Shown piece by piece: positions 7,436-13,330 of a stretch of 13,330 nt of DNA. The notes below the pieces were generated by a model. The model had not been told where the DNA came from, ran no database searches, and saw only the letters and a list, made by a program, of their open reading frames with translations. Source of the stretch: an uncultured Hungatella sp. (GTDB lineage Bacteria; Bacillota; Clostridia; Lachnospirales; Lachnospiraceae); NCBI GenBank assembly GCA_910585645.1, contig CAJUFP010000122.1:1-13330 (forward strand), in the 5' to 3' direction. The first letter of the stretch is position 1, and every line of letters begins with the position of its first letter. A program made the translations under genes and the position numbers.

Positions 7436-7464
7436 AATATAGTCCTTTGGATACTTTTTGTCAA
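7436..7464 (-). promoter_or_regulatory. Sigma-A promoter of hrcA-grpE-dnaK-dnaJ
   Basis: On the minus strand the -35 box is a perfect TTGACA (plus-strand 7459-7464), the spacer is exactly 17 bp, and the -10 box is TATATT (7436-7441). Transcription should start near 7429, seven bases before CIRCE. A near-consensus vegetative promoter held by HrcA/CIRCE is the classic class I heat-shock arrangement. Confidence 0.92.
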
Positions 7465-7592
7465 TACCTTTTTTAGAAACTTTTCTCTGTTTACTATTTG
7501 CCATTTTGGGGACATTCTTGCCCTTTTCAAACCACTTTTCCCTGGAAATTCTTGCGATTTTACCAAAAATCCCCCACTCTTCCACGATTTCC

Positions 7593-7620
7593 TTGACTTT
7601 TAACATATTTGTAATATAAT
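7593..7620 (+). promoter_or_regulatory. Sigma-A-like promoter of the 3D-domain gene
   Basis: TTGACT at 7593-7598, a 16-bp AT-rich spacer and a perfect TATAAT at 7615-7620, 46 bp before the start codon. It is about 140 bp from the divergent heat-shock promoter, and CIRCE does not overlap it, so the two should be independent. Confidence 0.8.
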
Positions 7621-7666
7621 TGTAATCAATAAAACTGTTAGATTTCAGATTCAGAGGAGAACGATC

Positions 7667-8839
7667 ATGAGACACTCAATGTTAAAAAAGTTATCACTTG
7701 TCTTTGTGGGCGGAATCTTTGGCCTTGCTGCTTCCTTTTCTGCCATGGCCGCCACACCGGCAGGAACCTTAGAGGGTGCGGATAGCTCTTCCATCTACGG
7801 TTGGGTTTGGGACAGCGACAGCTACGGCCACGTGATCCCGGTTGAGATTTCCGTTTATCCCCAGGATTCGTCAGAAGCAGATTCTTCAGAAGCAATAAAG
7901 ACTGCCACTATAAAGGCTGACCATTATCAGGAAAAACTCCAGGAAAGCATCGGAGACGGGTACCATGGATTTAAGTATTCCATCGACTGGGATAGGTTTG
8001 AACAGCAAGACTTTCGGGTTACGGCCTACGCCGTGACAGAGGAAGAGCGGGTTTTCCTGGGAGAGCTTACTTATCATAAAGATTCGGAGCAGTTTGTCTT
8101 AAGCTCCGACGCCGCAGAAAATACACAGGAGAACAGGCCGGAAGAAGCGTCAGCCGACCATAACGCTCCCCAGGGACCGGGCCAGGTATCCGAATCCGGA
8201 CAGGCGCCAGCCTCCTTGCGGGACGCGGCTAAAACTTCCGTCTCCACCACTGCCCCGGGACAGGACACGGACAAAACTTCCGTCTCCACCACCGCTCCGG
8301 GACAGGATACGGACAAAACTTCCGTCTCCACCACCGCTCCGGGACAGAGTCCAGACTCATCAGAAGATACTGCCGGTCAGCCCTCTTCCCAGGAGGCCTC
8401 CAAAACCTTTGACGCTGGCAAGTCACAGGCTGAATCCGCGCAGAACAGCTCCGCCCCTTCCCAGAGTTCGGACAAGCTTCCCTCTTCCCGGCAGATCGGC
8501 CCCGGCTTCGCTCCCAGAAAGGAAGCAAAACCAAAGCCAGAACCGGTCTCCCTTGGCATGTTCACAGTCACCGGCTATTGCAGTTGCGACATATGCTGCC
8601 CCTCCTCCGTATCCAAGCTGACTTACAGCGGGACCGAGCCACAGCCGGACCACACCGTGTCCGCTGACATTGATATCTTCCCCATCGGCACTCGTCTGAT
8701 GATCGGGGATACGATTTATACGGTAGAAGATATCGGTTCCAATGTAATCGAAAACAAGATCGACATCTTCTATAGCACCCATGAGGAGGCCTTAGCTCAC
8801 GGCACCACCACGGAAGAAGTGTTTACCGTACCTGAATAA
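7667..8839 (+). CDS. Secreted 3D-domain protein, predicted cell-wall hydrolase
   Basis: The 390-aa protein has a signal peptide (residues 1-28, ending SAMA). An N-terminal beta-rich domain (about 35-140) contains IYGWVWDSD, a motif type I associate with Lachnospiraceae secreted proteins. A long Ser/Thr/Pro/Gln-rich linker (about 145-295) includes three tandem copies of a 14-residue unit KTSVSTTAPGQDTD, the last partial. The C-terminal 3D domain (297-390) has FTVTGYCSCDICC at its start and the three namesake aspartates at Asp334 (ADID), Asp355 (VEDIG) and Asp366 (KIDIFY). 3D domains occur in MltA-like lytic transglycosylases and in Rpf/YabE/YocH-type wall proteins, so cleavage of peptidoglycan glycan strands is the likely role. 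The start has a clear AGAGGAGA ribosome binding site 7 bp upstream. It is monocistronic, with promoter and terminator on either side. Confidence 0.9.
   Translation: MRHSMLKKLSLVFVGGIFGLAASFSAMAATPAGTLEGADSSSIYGWVWDSDSYGHVIPVEISVYPQDSSEADSSEAIKTATIKADHYQEKLQESIGDGYHGFKYSIDWDRFEQQDFRVTAYAVTEEERVFLGELTYHKDSEQFVLSSDAAENTQENRPEEASADHNAPQGPGQVSESGQAPASLRDAAKTSVSTTAPGQDTDKTSVSTTAPGQDTDKTSVSTTAPGQSPDSSEDTAGQPSSQEASKTFDAGKSQAESAQNSSAPSQSSDKLPSSRQIGPGFAPRKEAKPKPEPVSLGMFTVTGYCSCDICCPSSVSKLTYSGTEPQPDHTVSADIDIFPIGTRLMIGDTIYTVEDIGSNVIENKIDIFYSTHEEALAHGTTTEEVFTVPE
8231..8347 (+). repeat. 42-bp tandem repeat in the linker of the 3D-domain gene
   Basis: Units start at 8231, 8273 and 8315 (two full, one of about 33 bp), each beginning AAAACTTCCGTCTCCACCAC and encoding KTSVSTTAPGQDTD. 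The units differ at only a few third-codon positions (for example ACTGCC against ACCGCT), which indicates recent in-frame duplication. Copy number could vary between strains and change linker length without breaking the frame. Confidence 0.93.
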
Positions 8840-8856
8840 AACAAACTACATAAAAG

Positions 8857-8908
8857 CAGCCCCGTTTTTCCGGTCTGTCACTGCGCCGGGAGACGGGGCT
8901 GTATTTTC
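8857..8908 (+). terminator. Rho-independent terminator of the 3D-domain gene
   Basis: CAGCCCCGT (8857-8865) pairs perfectly with ACGGGGCTG (8893-8901), with an inner CCGG/CCGG pairing (8870-8873 with 8886-8889). TATTTTC follows. It begins 18 bp after the stop codon. The T tract is short but the stem is strong. Confidence 0.85.
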
Positions 8909-8967
8909 TCACTTTCATTCCTGATTTTTTTAACTCGGGGAAACCTAAACTTTAAGTTTGTCATATG

Positions 8968-9018
8968 TTTAGTGAGCAAATGGCCTCACGACTACCCTCG
9001 CCCCTTTTGCTCACTAAA
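8968..9018 (+). repeat. Structured repeat copy 3, 51-bp miniature form
   Basis: A perfect 13-bp inverted repeat, TTTAGTGAGCAAA (8968-8980) and TTTGCTCACTAAA (9006-9018), encloses TGGCCTCACGACTACCCTCG. The enclosed part matches the right-terminal segment of copy 2 (10142 onward), joined directly to the left terminal repeat. The 31-bp stem and apex of the full element are missing, so this is an internally deleted derivative or a solo-terminus form. It lies between the convergent 3D-domain and HTH genes. Confidence 0.8.
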
Positions 9019-9035
9019 TAATCTTTCTTTCAATT

Positions 9036-9251
9036 CTATTGTTCATCTCTCTGATATTCAAGCAAATCCTCAACACTGCATTCAAGGTAGTCACACATTC
9101 TTGCTAAAATTGATAAATCTACCCTCGTCATATCGTTGCTAATGTACTTGTTTAGCTGTGACCGTTGTATATCACAAAATTTGCAGATTTTATTTTTGCT
9201 AAGTCCTCGTTCTTTCATTAATTCGCCTAATTTGATATTTACCCTACCCAT
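9036..9251 (-). CDS. Small Cro/CI-type helix-turn-helix regulator
   Basis: The 71-aa protein is almost entirely one HTH domain of the XRE/Cro kind. It comprises VNIKLGELMKERGLSKNKIC (helices 1-2), the recognition region CDIQRSQLNKYISND, then VDLSILARMCDYLECSVEDLLEY, the typical last helices with 'L..ic..L.v.v.DLl'. I place the start at ATG 9249-9251, which follows GAGGGGA at about 8 bp. The frame extends 18 codons further up to 9305, but that start has no ribosome binding site and those residues are not HTH-like. The gene is AT-rich compared with the housekeeping genes and diverges from an unknown gene at 9398. Palindromes lie in the shared intergenic region, so control of itself and that neighbour is the likely role (inference). 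Confidence 0.85.
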   Translation of the reverse strand: MGRVNIKLGELMKERGLSKNKICKFCDIQRSQLNKYISNDMTRVDLSILARMCDYLECSVEDLLEYQRDEQ

Positions 9252-9278
9252 ATAAACATCCCCTCTCTCTACATATAC

Positions 9279-9284
9279 ATTATA
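9279..9284 (-). promoter_or_regulatory. Candidate -10 box of the HTH gene
   Basis: On the minus strand TATAAT lies 27 bp upstream of the chosen ATG, leaving room for the GAGGGGA ribosome binding site. No good -35 box is found at 16-18 bp (nearest is TTATGA), so the promoter would be weak or activator-dependent. It also argues against the longer start at 9305, which lies upstream of this box. Confidence 0.4.
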
Positions 9285-9323
9285 ATTCTTGCTATTTGTC
9301 ATCATAAGATGTATAATAACATC

Positions 9324-9369
9324 GGGTATGTAAATAACAGTTATTTAAACATAGGATATCTAGATACCC
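9324..9369. promoter_or_regulatory. Palindrome cluster in the divergent intergenic region, candidate operators
   Basis: Three nested symmetric elements lie here. TAAATAAC-A-GTTATTTA (9331-9347) is a perfect 17-bp dyad. TATCTAGATA (9357-9366) is a perfect 10-bp palindrome. GGGTAT (9324-9329) is mirrored by ATACCC (9364-9369). They lie between the HTH gene and the divergent 136-aa gene, where an autoregulating repressor would bind. No strong -35/-10 pair was found for the plus-strand gene; TATACT (9370-9375) is a possible -10 box. Confidence 0.5.
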
Positions 9370-9397
9370 TATACTATATTATAGAGAGGGTTAAAAC

Positions 9398-9808
9398 ATG
9401 ATTGACATATACGATTACAGAGTATCAGAGAATGAGATCAATAACATAACAAAACAACTTGACAGACTAGAAAACAGACAGCTTTTAAAACTCAAAAAAT
9501 CTATAGATGATATTGAACAAGCAGACGAAAGCGAACGATTAACAAGCGCAAAGAACTATTTTGATGCCGCTATTCTGCCTGCGTTAAAAGAATTCGCCAA
9601 AATGACAAGCTCTTTACTTTTAGTGAAAGAGTGTGATAATCGCTATTCAATTGTAGTCACAATACAGAATGAGCATGGTTTTGATATAACGGAATCTTGC
9701 AGAGTTATGAAAAGTCTTTTTGTAATAGCAGATTGCATTGCGATTGGTTCAGAATATGAAGAGCCCGCTTTATCTTTGATATTTGATTTTGAAACATTCA
9801 TTGTTTGA
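9398..9808 (+). CDS. Unrecognised 136-aa protein divergent from the HTH regulator
   Basis: I do not recognise this family. The first 60 or so residues are highly charged and probably helical or coiled coil (NEINNITKQLDRLENRQLLK). The rest looks alpha/beta, with strands such as YSIVVTIQ and SLIFDFETFIV. There is no signal peptide, membrane segment, Cys cluster or obvious catalytic motif, so it is probably a soluble cytoplasmic protein. The ATG follows GAGAGGG at about 8 bp, a good ribosome binding site. Codon use is strikingly AT-rich compared with dnaK or lepA, which suggests recent acquisition together with the divergent HTH gene. The gene may be regulated by that HTH protein. No terminator is seen after it except the large structured repeat beginning 135 bp downstream. 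Confidence 0.7.
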   Translation: MIDIYDYRVSENEINNITKQLDRLENRQLLKLKKSIDDIEQADESERLTSAKNYFDAAILPALKEFAKMTSSLLLVKECDNRYSIVVTIQNEHGFDITESCRVMKSLFVIADCIAIGSEYEEPALSLIFDFETFIV

Positions 9809-9943
9809 TACATATGAAAAAGAAATGGCTGCGCGTAACGCATAACCTACAATGTTACCTCTGCACGTCCAGAATCTGCCCCGATAAAGCAAATATCTTT
9901 TCACTACACCGTTGAAACAGCGTCCCCTACCGGAAACACTTCA

Positions 9944-10173
9944 AGTGAGCAAACCTTAGCCAGCGAATCCTGGTTTTGCCAGGCAGAGAAGGGAAGGATG
10001 GTCCTGGCCGGGTGAATTTATGCCATGGAGATGAGACCAGGAAAGCAGGAGGGCTGATACCCGACTGATTTCCGCTTTAAGGGCTCATCGGAATGTTTGG
10101 CATATCTGAACCCGGACAGGACCATCCTTCCCTTCTCTGACTGGCCTCACGACCCCCTCGCCTTTTCCTCACT
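9944..10173 (+). repeat. Structured repeat copy 2, full 230-bp element with terminal inverted repeats
   Basis: The ends are AGTGAGCAAA (9944-9953) and TTTCCTCACT (10164-10173), inverted with one mismatch. Inside, 9978-10008 pairs with 10115-10145 over 31 positions with only two mismatches. The next layer pairs 10008-10024 with 10099-10115 (CCGGGT and ATGCC match across an internal loop). Toward the apex GATGAG (10030-10035) pairs with CTCATC (10084-10089), GGAAA (10040-10044) with TTTCC (10069-10073), and GGG (10051-10053) with CCC (10060-10062). A local hairpin CCTGG-TTTTG-CCAGG (9969-9983) could compete with the main stem. No ORF is supported. Whether it is a MITE-like element, a structured RNA gene or both is open. 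The preceding 9809-9943 holds nothing I recognise. Confidence 0.88.
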
Positions 10174-10203
10174 CAACTTAAATCCCCTCCAAACCCCCCA
10201 GAC

Positions 10204-11355
10204 TCACAGCAAAAACTCGCTGAGCACATAATTGCTGATATCAATCCCAAAATCGCTAAGCCGCGCATACGGCTCCTCCAGGATCACAAGCCCATTTTTC
10301 ACAAGCTTGTCCAGAACCCTTCCATACACATCCCCCATCCTCACCCCAAACCGCTTCTCAAATTCCGCCCCTGACACGCCCCGCATCATCCGAAGCCCCA
10401 GAAACATAAATTCTTCCATCCGCTCCTTTTCAGTCAGCCGTGCGATCTCCTTGTGGAGACGATCATCCGCGTCCGCCCCATCCATCTGGATCCCGCAGTA
10501 CGCCTTCAGATCCGCCTCATTGCGAAACCGGAAGCCCTGGATATAGGAGGAAGCTCCCAGGCCAAGGCCAAGATATTCCACCCCGGTCCAGTACCCTGTG
10601 TTGTGGCGGCACTCAAACCCGGGCTTGGCGTAATTGGAGATCTCATACCGCTCAAATCCGTGGCTGTGAAGATACTGCTTTGTCAGGTAATACATCTTAC
10701 GCTCTTCCTCTTCATCCGGCAGAAGTTCCGGATGGCCGTGATACCTGCCATAAAAAGGCGTCCCCTCCTCGATCATCAGGCTGTAGGCTGAGATATGTTC
10801 CGGCTTTAACATGGTAACCCGTTTCAGGGTCGCCTTCCAGGAACTTAACGTCTGCCCCGGAAGCGCGGACATCAGATCAACGCTTACATTGGCAAATCCC
10901 GCCTGCCGCACCCGCTGATACGTTTTCAAAAACTCGTCATAGGTGTGGATGCGCCCCAGGGTCTTTAACTCCTTGTCGTCCGCCGACTGAAGCCCGATGC
11001 TGACGCGGTTGATACCGCCCTTTCGGCAGGCATCCAGTTTCTCCGCGGTCACGGTCCCCGGATTCATCTCCATGGTCACCTCCGCGTCCTCCTCTATGGG
11101 AAAATGCCCTCTCACCGCCTTCATGATATCCAGGATCTGTCCCGGCTCCAGCAGCGAAGGCGTGCCGCCGCCCAGAAACACGGACACCACCCGATACCCG
11201 GGATAGTGCTTGCTCTGACAGGCGATCTCCTTGATCAGCTGCTCCACATACCTTCTCTGGGTGTTCATGGGAGCAGGCCCTGAGAGGAAATCGCAGTAAC
11301 CACATTTTTTTTCGCAAAAAGGAATGTGGATGTATAATTCCAATGGTTTTCTCAA
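10204..11355 (-). CDS. hemW: Radical SAM heme chaperone HemW (formerly called HemN-like oxidase)
   Basis: HemW binds heme and a [4Fe-4S] cluster and is proposed to insert heme into target proteins. It is related to, but distinct from, the oxygen-independent coproporphyrinogen oxidase HemN. The 383-aa protein has the radical SAM CX3CX2C motif near the N-terminus (Cys14, Cys18, Cys21 in CEKKCGYC, followed by DF). It also has the SAM-binding GGGTPSLL, the EMNPGTV and GLQSADD segments of the barrel, and a C-terminal HemN_C-like domain. Its start at the CX3CX2C region without the N-terminal extension of HemN favours HemW. The start is TTG at 11353-11355, with GAGGAA (overlapping the end of lepA) about 6-8 bp upstream; no in-frame ATG precedes the cluster motif. 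It follows the lepA stop codon by 3 bp, indicating tight coupling. Confidence 0.93.
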   Translation of the reverse strand: MRKPLELYIHIPFCEKKCGYCDFLSGPAPMNTQRRYVEQLIKEIACQSKHYPGYRVVSVFLGGGTPSLLEPGQILDIMKAVRGHFPIEEDAEVTMEMNPGTVTAEKLDACRKGGINRVSIGLQSADDKELKTLGRIHTYDEFLKTYQRVRQAGFANVSVDLMSALPGQTLSSWKATLKRVTMLKPEHISAYSLMIEEGTPFYGRYHGHPELLPDEEEERKMYYLTKQYLHSHGFERYEISNYAKPGFECRHNTGYWTGVEYLGLGLGASSYIQGFRFRNEADLKAYCGIQMDGADADDRLHKEIARLTEKERMEEFMFLGLRMMRGVSGAEFEKRFGVRMGDVYGRVLDKLVKNGLVILEEPYARLSDFGIDISNYVLSEFLL

Positions 11356-11358
11356 AAT

Positions 11359-13173
11359 CTATTCCTCGTCCAGCTTCAGCACGCTCATAAAGGCTTTCTG
11401 CGGAATCTCTACATTGCCGACCTGGCGCATCCGCTTCTTTCCTTCTTTCTGTTTTTCCAAAAGCTTTTTCTTCCGGCTGATATCGCCGCCGTAACACTTG
11501 GCCAGCACGTCCTTTCGCATGGCCTTCACCGTCTCCCTGGCAATGATCTTTCCGCCCACAGCCGCCTGGATAGGGATCTCAAACAGATGGCGCGGGATCT
11601 CCTCCTTCAGCTTCTCGCACATCTTCCTCCCCCGCTCATAGGCTGAGGAAGCGTGGACAATAAAGGATAAGGCGTCCACTTCCTCCTTGTTGATCAAAAT
11701 ATCCAGTTTCACCAGCTCCGACTGCTCATACCCCTTGATCTCGTAATCAAACGACGCGTACCCTCTGGACCGGGACTTCAGGGCGTCAAAAAAGTCGTAG
11801 ATGATCTCATTGAGAGGAAGCTCATATTTCAGCAGGGCCCGGGTGGTCTCGATGTACTCCATGCCCAGGTAAACGCCCCGCCGCTCCTGGCACAGAGTCA
11901 TGATGGCCCCCACAAACTCCGTGGTCACCATAATCTCCGCCGTCACAATAGGCTCCTCCATAAACTCGATCTCCGACGGGTCCGGCAGGTTGGAGGGATT
12001 GGTCAGCTCGATCATGTCCCCGCTTTTCTTGTGAACCCGGTACACAACGCCGGGGGCCGTAGTCACCAGATCCAGGTTGTACTCCCGCTCCAGCCGCTCC
12101 TGGATGATCTCCAGATGCAGAAGCCCCAAAAAGCCGCACCGAAACCCAAACCCAAGGGCAACGGATGTCTCCGGCTCAAAAAACAGGGAGGCGTCGTTTA
12201 ACTGCAGTTTTTCCAGCGCGTCCCGCAGGTCATTATACTTGGCCCCGTCTGCCGGGTACAAGCCGCAGTAGACCATGGACGTAACCTTTTTGTACCCTGG
12301 CAGCGGCTCCGAACACGGGTTATATTTATCCGTGATGGTGTCTCCAACCGCGGTATCCTTCACATTTTTAATGCTGGCCGTAATGTAACCTACCATGCCG
12401 GCGCTCAGCTCCTCACAGGGGATAAACTGGCCGGCCCCGAAATAGCCCACTTCCACCACCTCTTCCTCGGCTCCTGTGGCCATCATGCGGATGGTAGTCC
12501 CCTTCTTTACAGTACCCTCCTTGATCCGGCAGAAGATGATGACCCCCTTGTAGGAATCATAGAGAGAGTCAAAGATCAGGGCCTTCAAGGGAGCCGCGGC
12601 GTCCCCCGAAGGAGCCGGGATCTTCTCCACGATCGCCTCCAGCACTTCTTCTACATTGATCCCTGTCTTGGCCGAGATCCTGGGCGCGTCGGCGGCCTCC
12701 AGGCCGATAACATCCTCGATCTCCGCCGCCACCCGGTCCGGCTCCGCGCTTGGCAGGTCGATCTTATTCAGGACCGGAAACACGTCCAGGTCGTGGTCCA
12801 GGGCCAGGTAGACATTGGCCAGAGTCTGGGCCTCGATCCCCTGGGCCGCGTCTACCACCAGGATGGCCCCGTCGCAGGCCGCCAGGCTCCTGGAAACCTC
12901 ATAATTAAAGTCCACATGTCCCGGAGTATCGATCAGGTTAAAGATATACTCCTCCCCGTTTTTCGCTTTATAAACGGTCCGAACGGCCTGGGCCTTGATG
13001 GTGATCCCCCGCTCCCGCTCCAGATCCATATTATCCAATACCTGAGACTGCATCTCCCTGCTGGTGAGAAGACCAGTCATCTCAATGATCCTGTCCGCCA
13101 ACGTAGATTTCCCGTGATCAATATGAGCGATAATACAAAAGTTGCGGATTCTGTTCTGGTCAATGATCGGCAT
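11359..13173 (-). CDS. lepA: Elongation factor 4 (LepA), ribosomal back-translocase GTPase
   Basis: LepA/EF4 is a translational GTPase that acts on the ribosome in initiation and under ionic stress, proposed to promote back-translocation. The chosen product is 604 aa, the family norm. G motifs are clear: AHIDHGKST (P loop, residues 16-24), RGITIKAQ, DTPGHVDF, NKID and SAKTG. The EF-G-like domains follow (FGFRCGFLGLLHLEIIQER in domain V-like context), then the unique C-terminal domain with GGDISRKKKLLEKQKEGKKR ending in VLKLDEE. I place the start at ATG 13171-13173 (MPIIDQNRIRNF), the usual family start, with AAAGGA about 10 bp upstream. A frame extension to 13236 would run through the promoter. 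hemW follows 3 bp after the stop. Confidence 0.97.
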   Translation of the reverse strand: MPIIDQNRIRNFCIIAHIDHGKSTLADRIIEMTGLLTSREMQSQVLDNMDLERERGITIKAQAVRTVYKAKNGEEYIFNLIDTPGHVDFNYEVSRSLAACDGAILVVDAAQGIEAQTLANVYLALDHDLDVFPVLNKIDLPSAEPDRVAAEIEDVIGLEAADAPRISAKTGINVEEVLEAIVEKIPAPSGDAAAPLKALIFDSLYDSYKGVIIFCRIKEGTVKKGTTIRMMATGAEEEVVEVGYFGAGQFIPCEELSAGMVGYITASIKNVKDTAVGDTITDKYNPCSEPLPGYKKVTSMVYCGLYPADGAKYNDLRDALEKLQLNDASLFFEPETSVALGFGFRCGFLGLLHLEIIQERLEREYNLDLVTTAPGVVYRVHKKSGDMIELTNPSNLPDPSEIEFMEEPIVTAEIMVTTEFVGAIMTLCQERRGVYLGMEYIETTRALLKYELPLNEIIYDFFDALKSRSRGYASFDYEIKGYEQSELVKLDILINKEEVDALSFIVHASSAYERGRKMCEKLKEEIPRHLFEIPIQAAVGGKIIARETVKAMRKDVLAKCYGGDISRKKKLLEKQKEGKKRMRQVGNVEIPQKAFMSVLKLDEE

Positions 13174-13207
13174 ATGTCTTTTATCCTTTCTAAATTGGTT
13201 AGATGCT

Positions 13208-13236
13208 ATGATAACATTTTTTCCCAAACCTTGCAA
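13208..13236 (-). promoter_or_regulatory. Sigma-A-like promoter of lepA-hemW
   Basis: On the minus strand TTGCAA (plus-strand 13231-13236), a 17-bp spacer and TATCAT (13208-13213) lie 34 bp upstream of the lepA ATG. A perfect 9-bp inverted repeat, AAATTGGTT (13192-13200) and AACCAATTT (13235-13243), brackets it and overlaps the edge of the -35 box. The promoter lies between lepA and the intron end, so the intron need not silence lepA. Confidence 0.72.
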
Positions 13237-13278
13237 CCAATTTCCGCCGTCACTTGCCGTTCACCGGTTCCCGGCAGG

Positions 13279-13330
13279 GTCGAGTAGACATACCCCTTAC
13301 GGGGTATGCCCCTCACAGAACCGGACGTGC
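13279..13330 (-). mobile_element. Group II intron, 3' end only (end of domain V plus domain VI)
   Basis: Reading the minus strand from the window edge, CACGTCCGGTTC is the 3' strand of a bacterial group II intron domain V. GTGAGGGGC is the V-VI linker, ATACCCC-GTAA-GGGGTAT is the domain VI hairpin, and GTCTACTCGAC is the 3' terminus ending in AC. The A at plus-strand 13285 is 7 nt from the end, the expected branch-point position. The 3' splice boundary at 13279 could be off by one or two bases. The catalytic triad half of domain V and the reverse-transcriptase gene would lie beyond the window. The downstream exon begins CCTGCCGGGAACCGG. Confidence 0.85.

Noticed and set aside
7465..7592. Possible regulatory RNA in the pyrimidine-rich spacer between hrcA and the 3D gene
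   Set aside because: Only a weak GGGGA/TCCCC complementarity is visible; no convincing stem, promoter or terminator supports an RNA gene.
9816..9917. Short plus-strand frame starting MKKKWLRV after the 136-aa gene
   Set aside because: Only about 33 codons, no ribosome binding site, no recognisable features; it lies in the transition from AT-rich to more GC-rich sequence.
9944..10173. Retron or CRISPR-type RNA as explanation of the repeat
   Set aside because: There is no reverse transcriptase with retron features, no cas gene, and no regularly spaced repeat-spacer array in the window; the terminal inverted repeats fit a mobile-element-like repeat better.
13174..13236. Longer lepA start
   Set aside because: The extension would be encoded by the promoter region, and the family start MPIIDQNRIRNF at 13171-13173 has an AAAGGA ribosome binding site.

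Overview
The window looks like a chromosomal segment of a Gram-positive Clostridia member, most likely Lachnospiraceae (Enterocloster/Hungatella-like). The reasons are the gene order lepA-hemW and hrcA-grpE-dnaK-dnaJ, a consensus CIRCE operator, strong GGAGG-type ribosome binding sites, sigma-A promoters, and secreted 3D-domain and cell-wall-repeat proteins. The genus is inferred from gene style only; no 16S or other typing marker is present. Most core genes lie on the minus strand.

Layout from left to right. Positions 1-89 are the right end of a structured repeat (copy 1). On the minus strand then come an intact MntA-type nucleotidyltransferase, a decayed HepT/HEPN toxin remnant, a small secreted cell-wall-repeat protein and proC. 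Next is the class I heat-shock operon, transcribed leftward in the order hrcA-grpE-dnaK-dnaJ. It has a TTGACA-N17-TATATT promoter and CIRCE at its right end and a rho-independent terminator after dnaJ. A divergent plus-strand gene for a secreted 3D-domain cell-wall hydrolase follows, with its own promoter and terminator.

Positions about 8968-10173 are accessory. A 51-bp miniature repeat copy (copy 3) is followed by an AT-rich divergent pair: a small HTH regulator and an unrecognised 136-aa protein, with palindromes between them. A 230-bp full repeat copy (copy 2) closes the region. Beyond it, hemW and lepA form a tight leftward operon. The last 52 bases are the 3' end (domain V/VI) of a group II intron inserted just upstream of the lepA promoter.

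The core genes serve protein quality control (DnaK/DnaJ/GrpE under HrcA control), translation (LepA), heme handling (HemW) and proline synthesis (ProC). The most unusual content is the repeat family. It has short terminal inverted repeats around a 31-bp stem and a multi-arm apex, occurs three times here, always beside gene 3' ends, and exists in a full and an internally deleted form.
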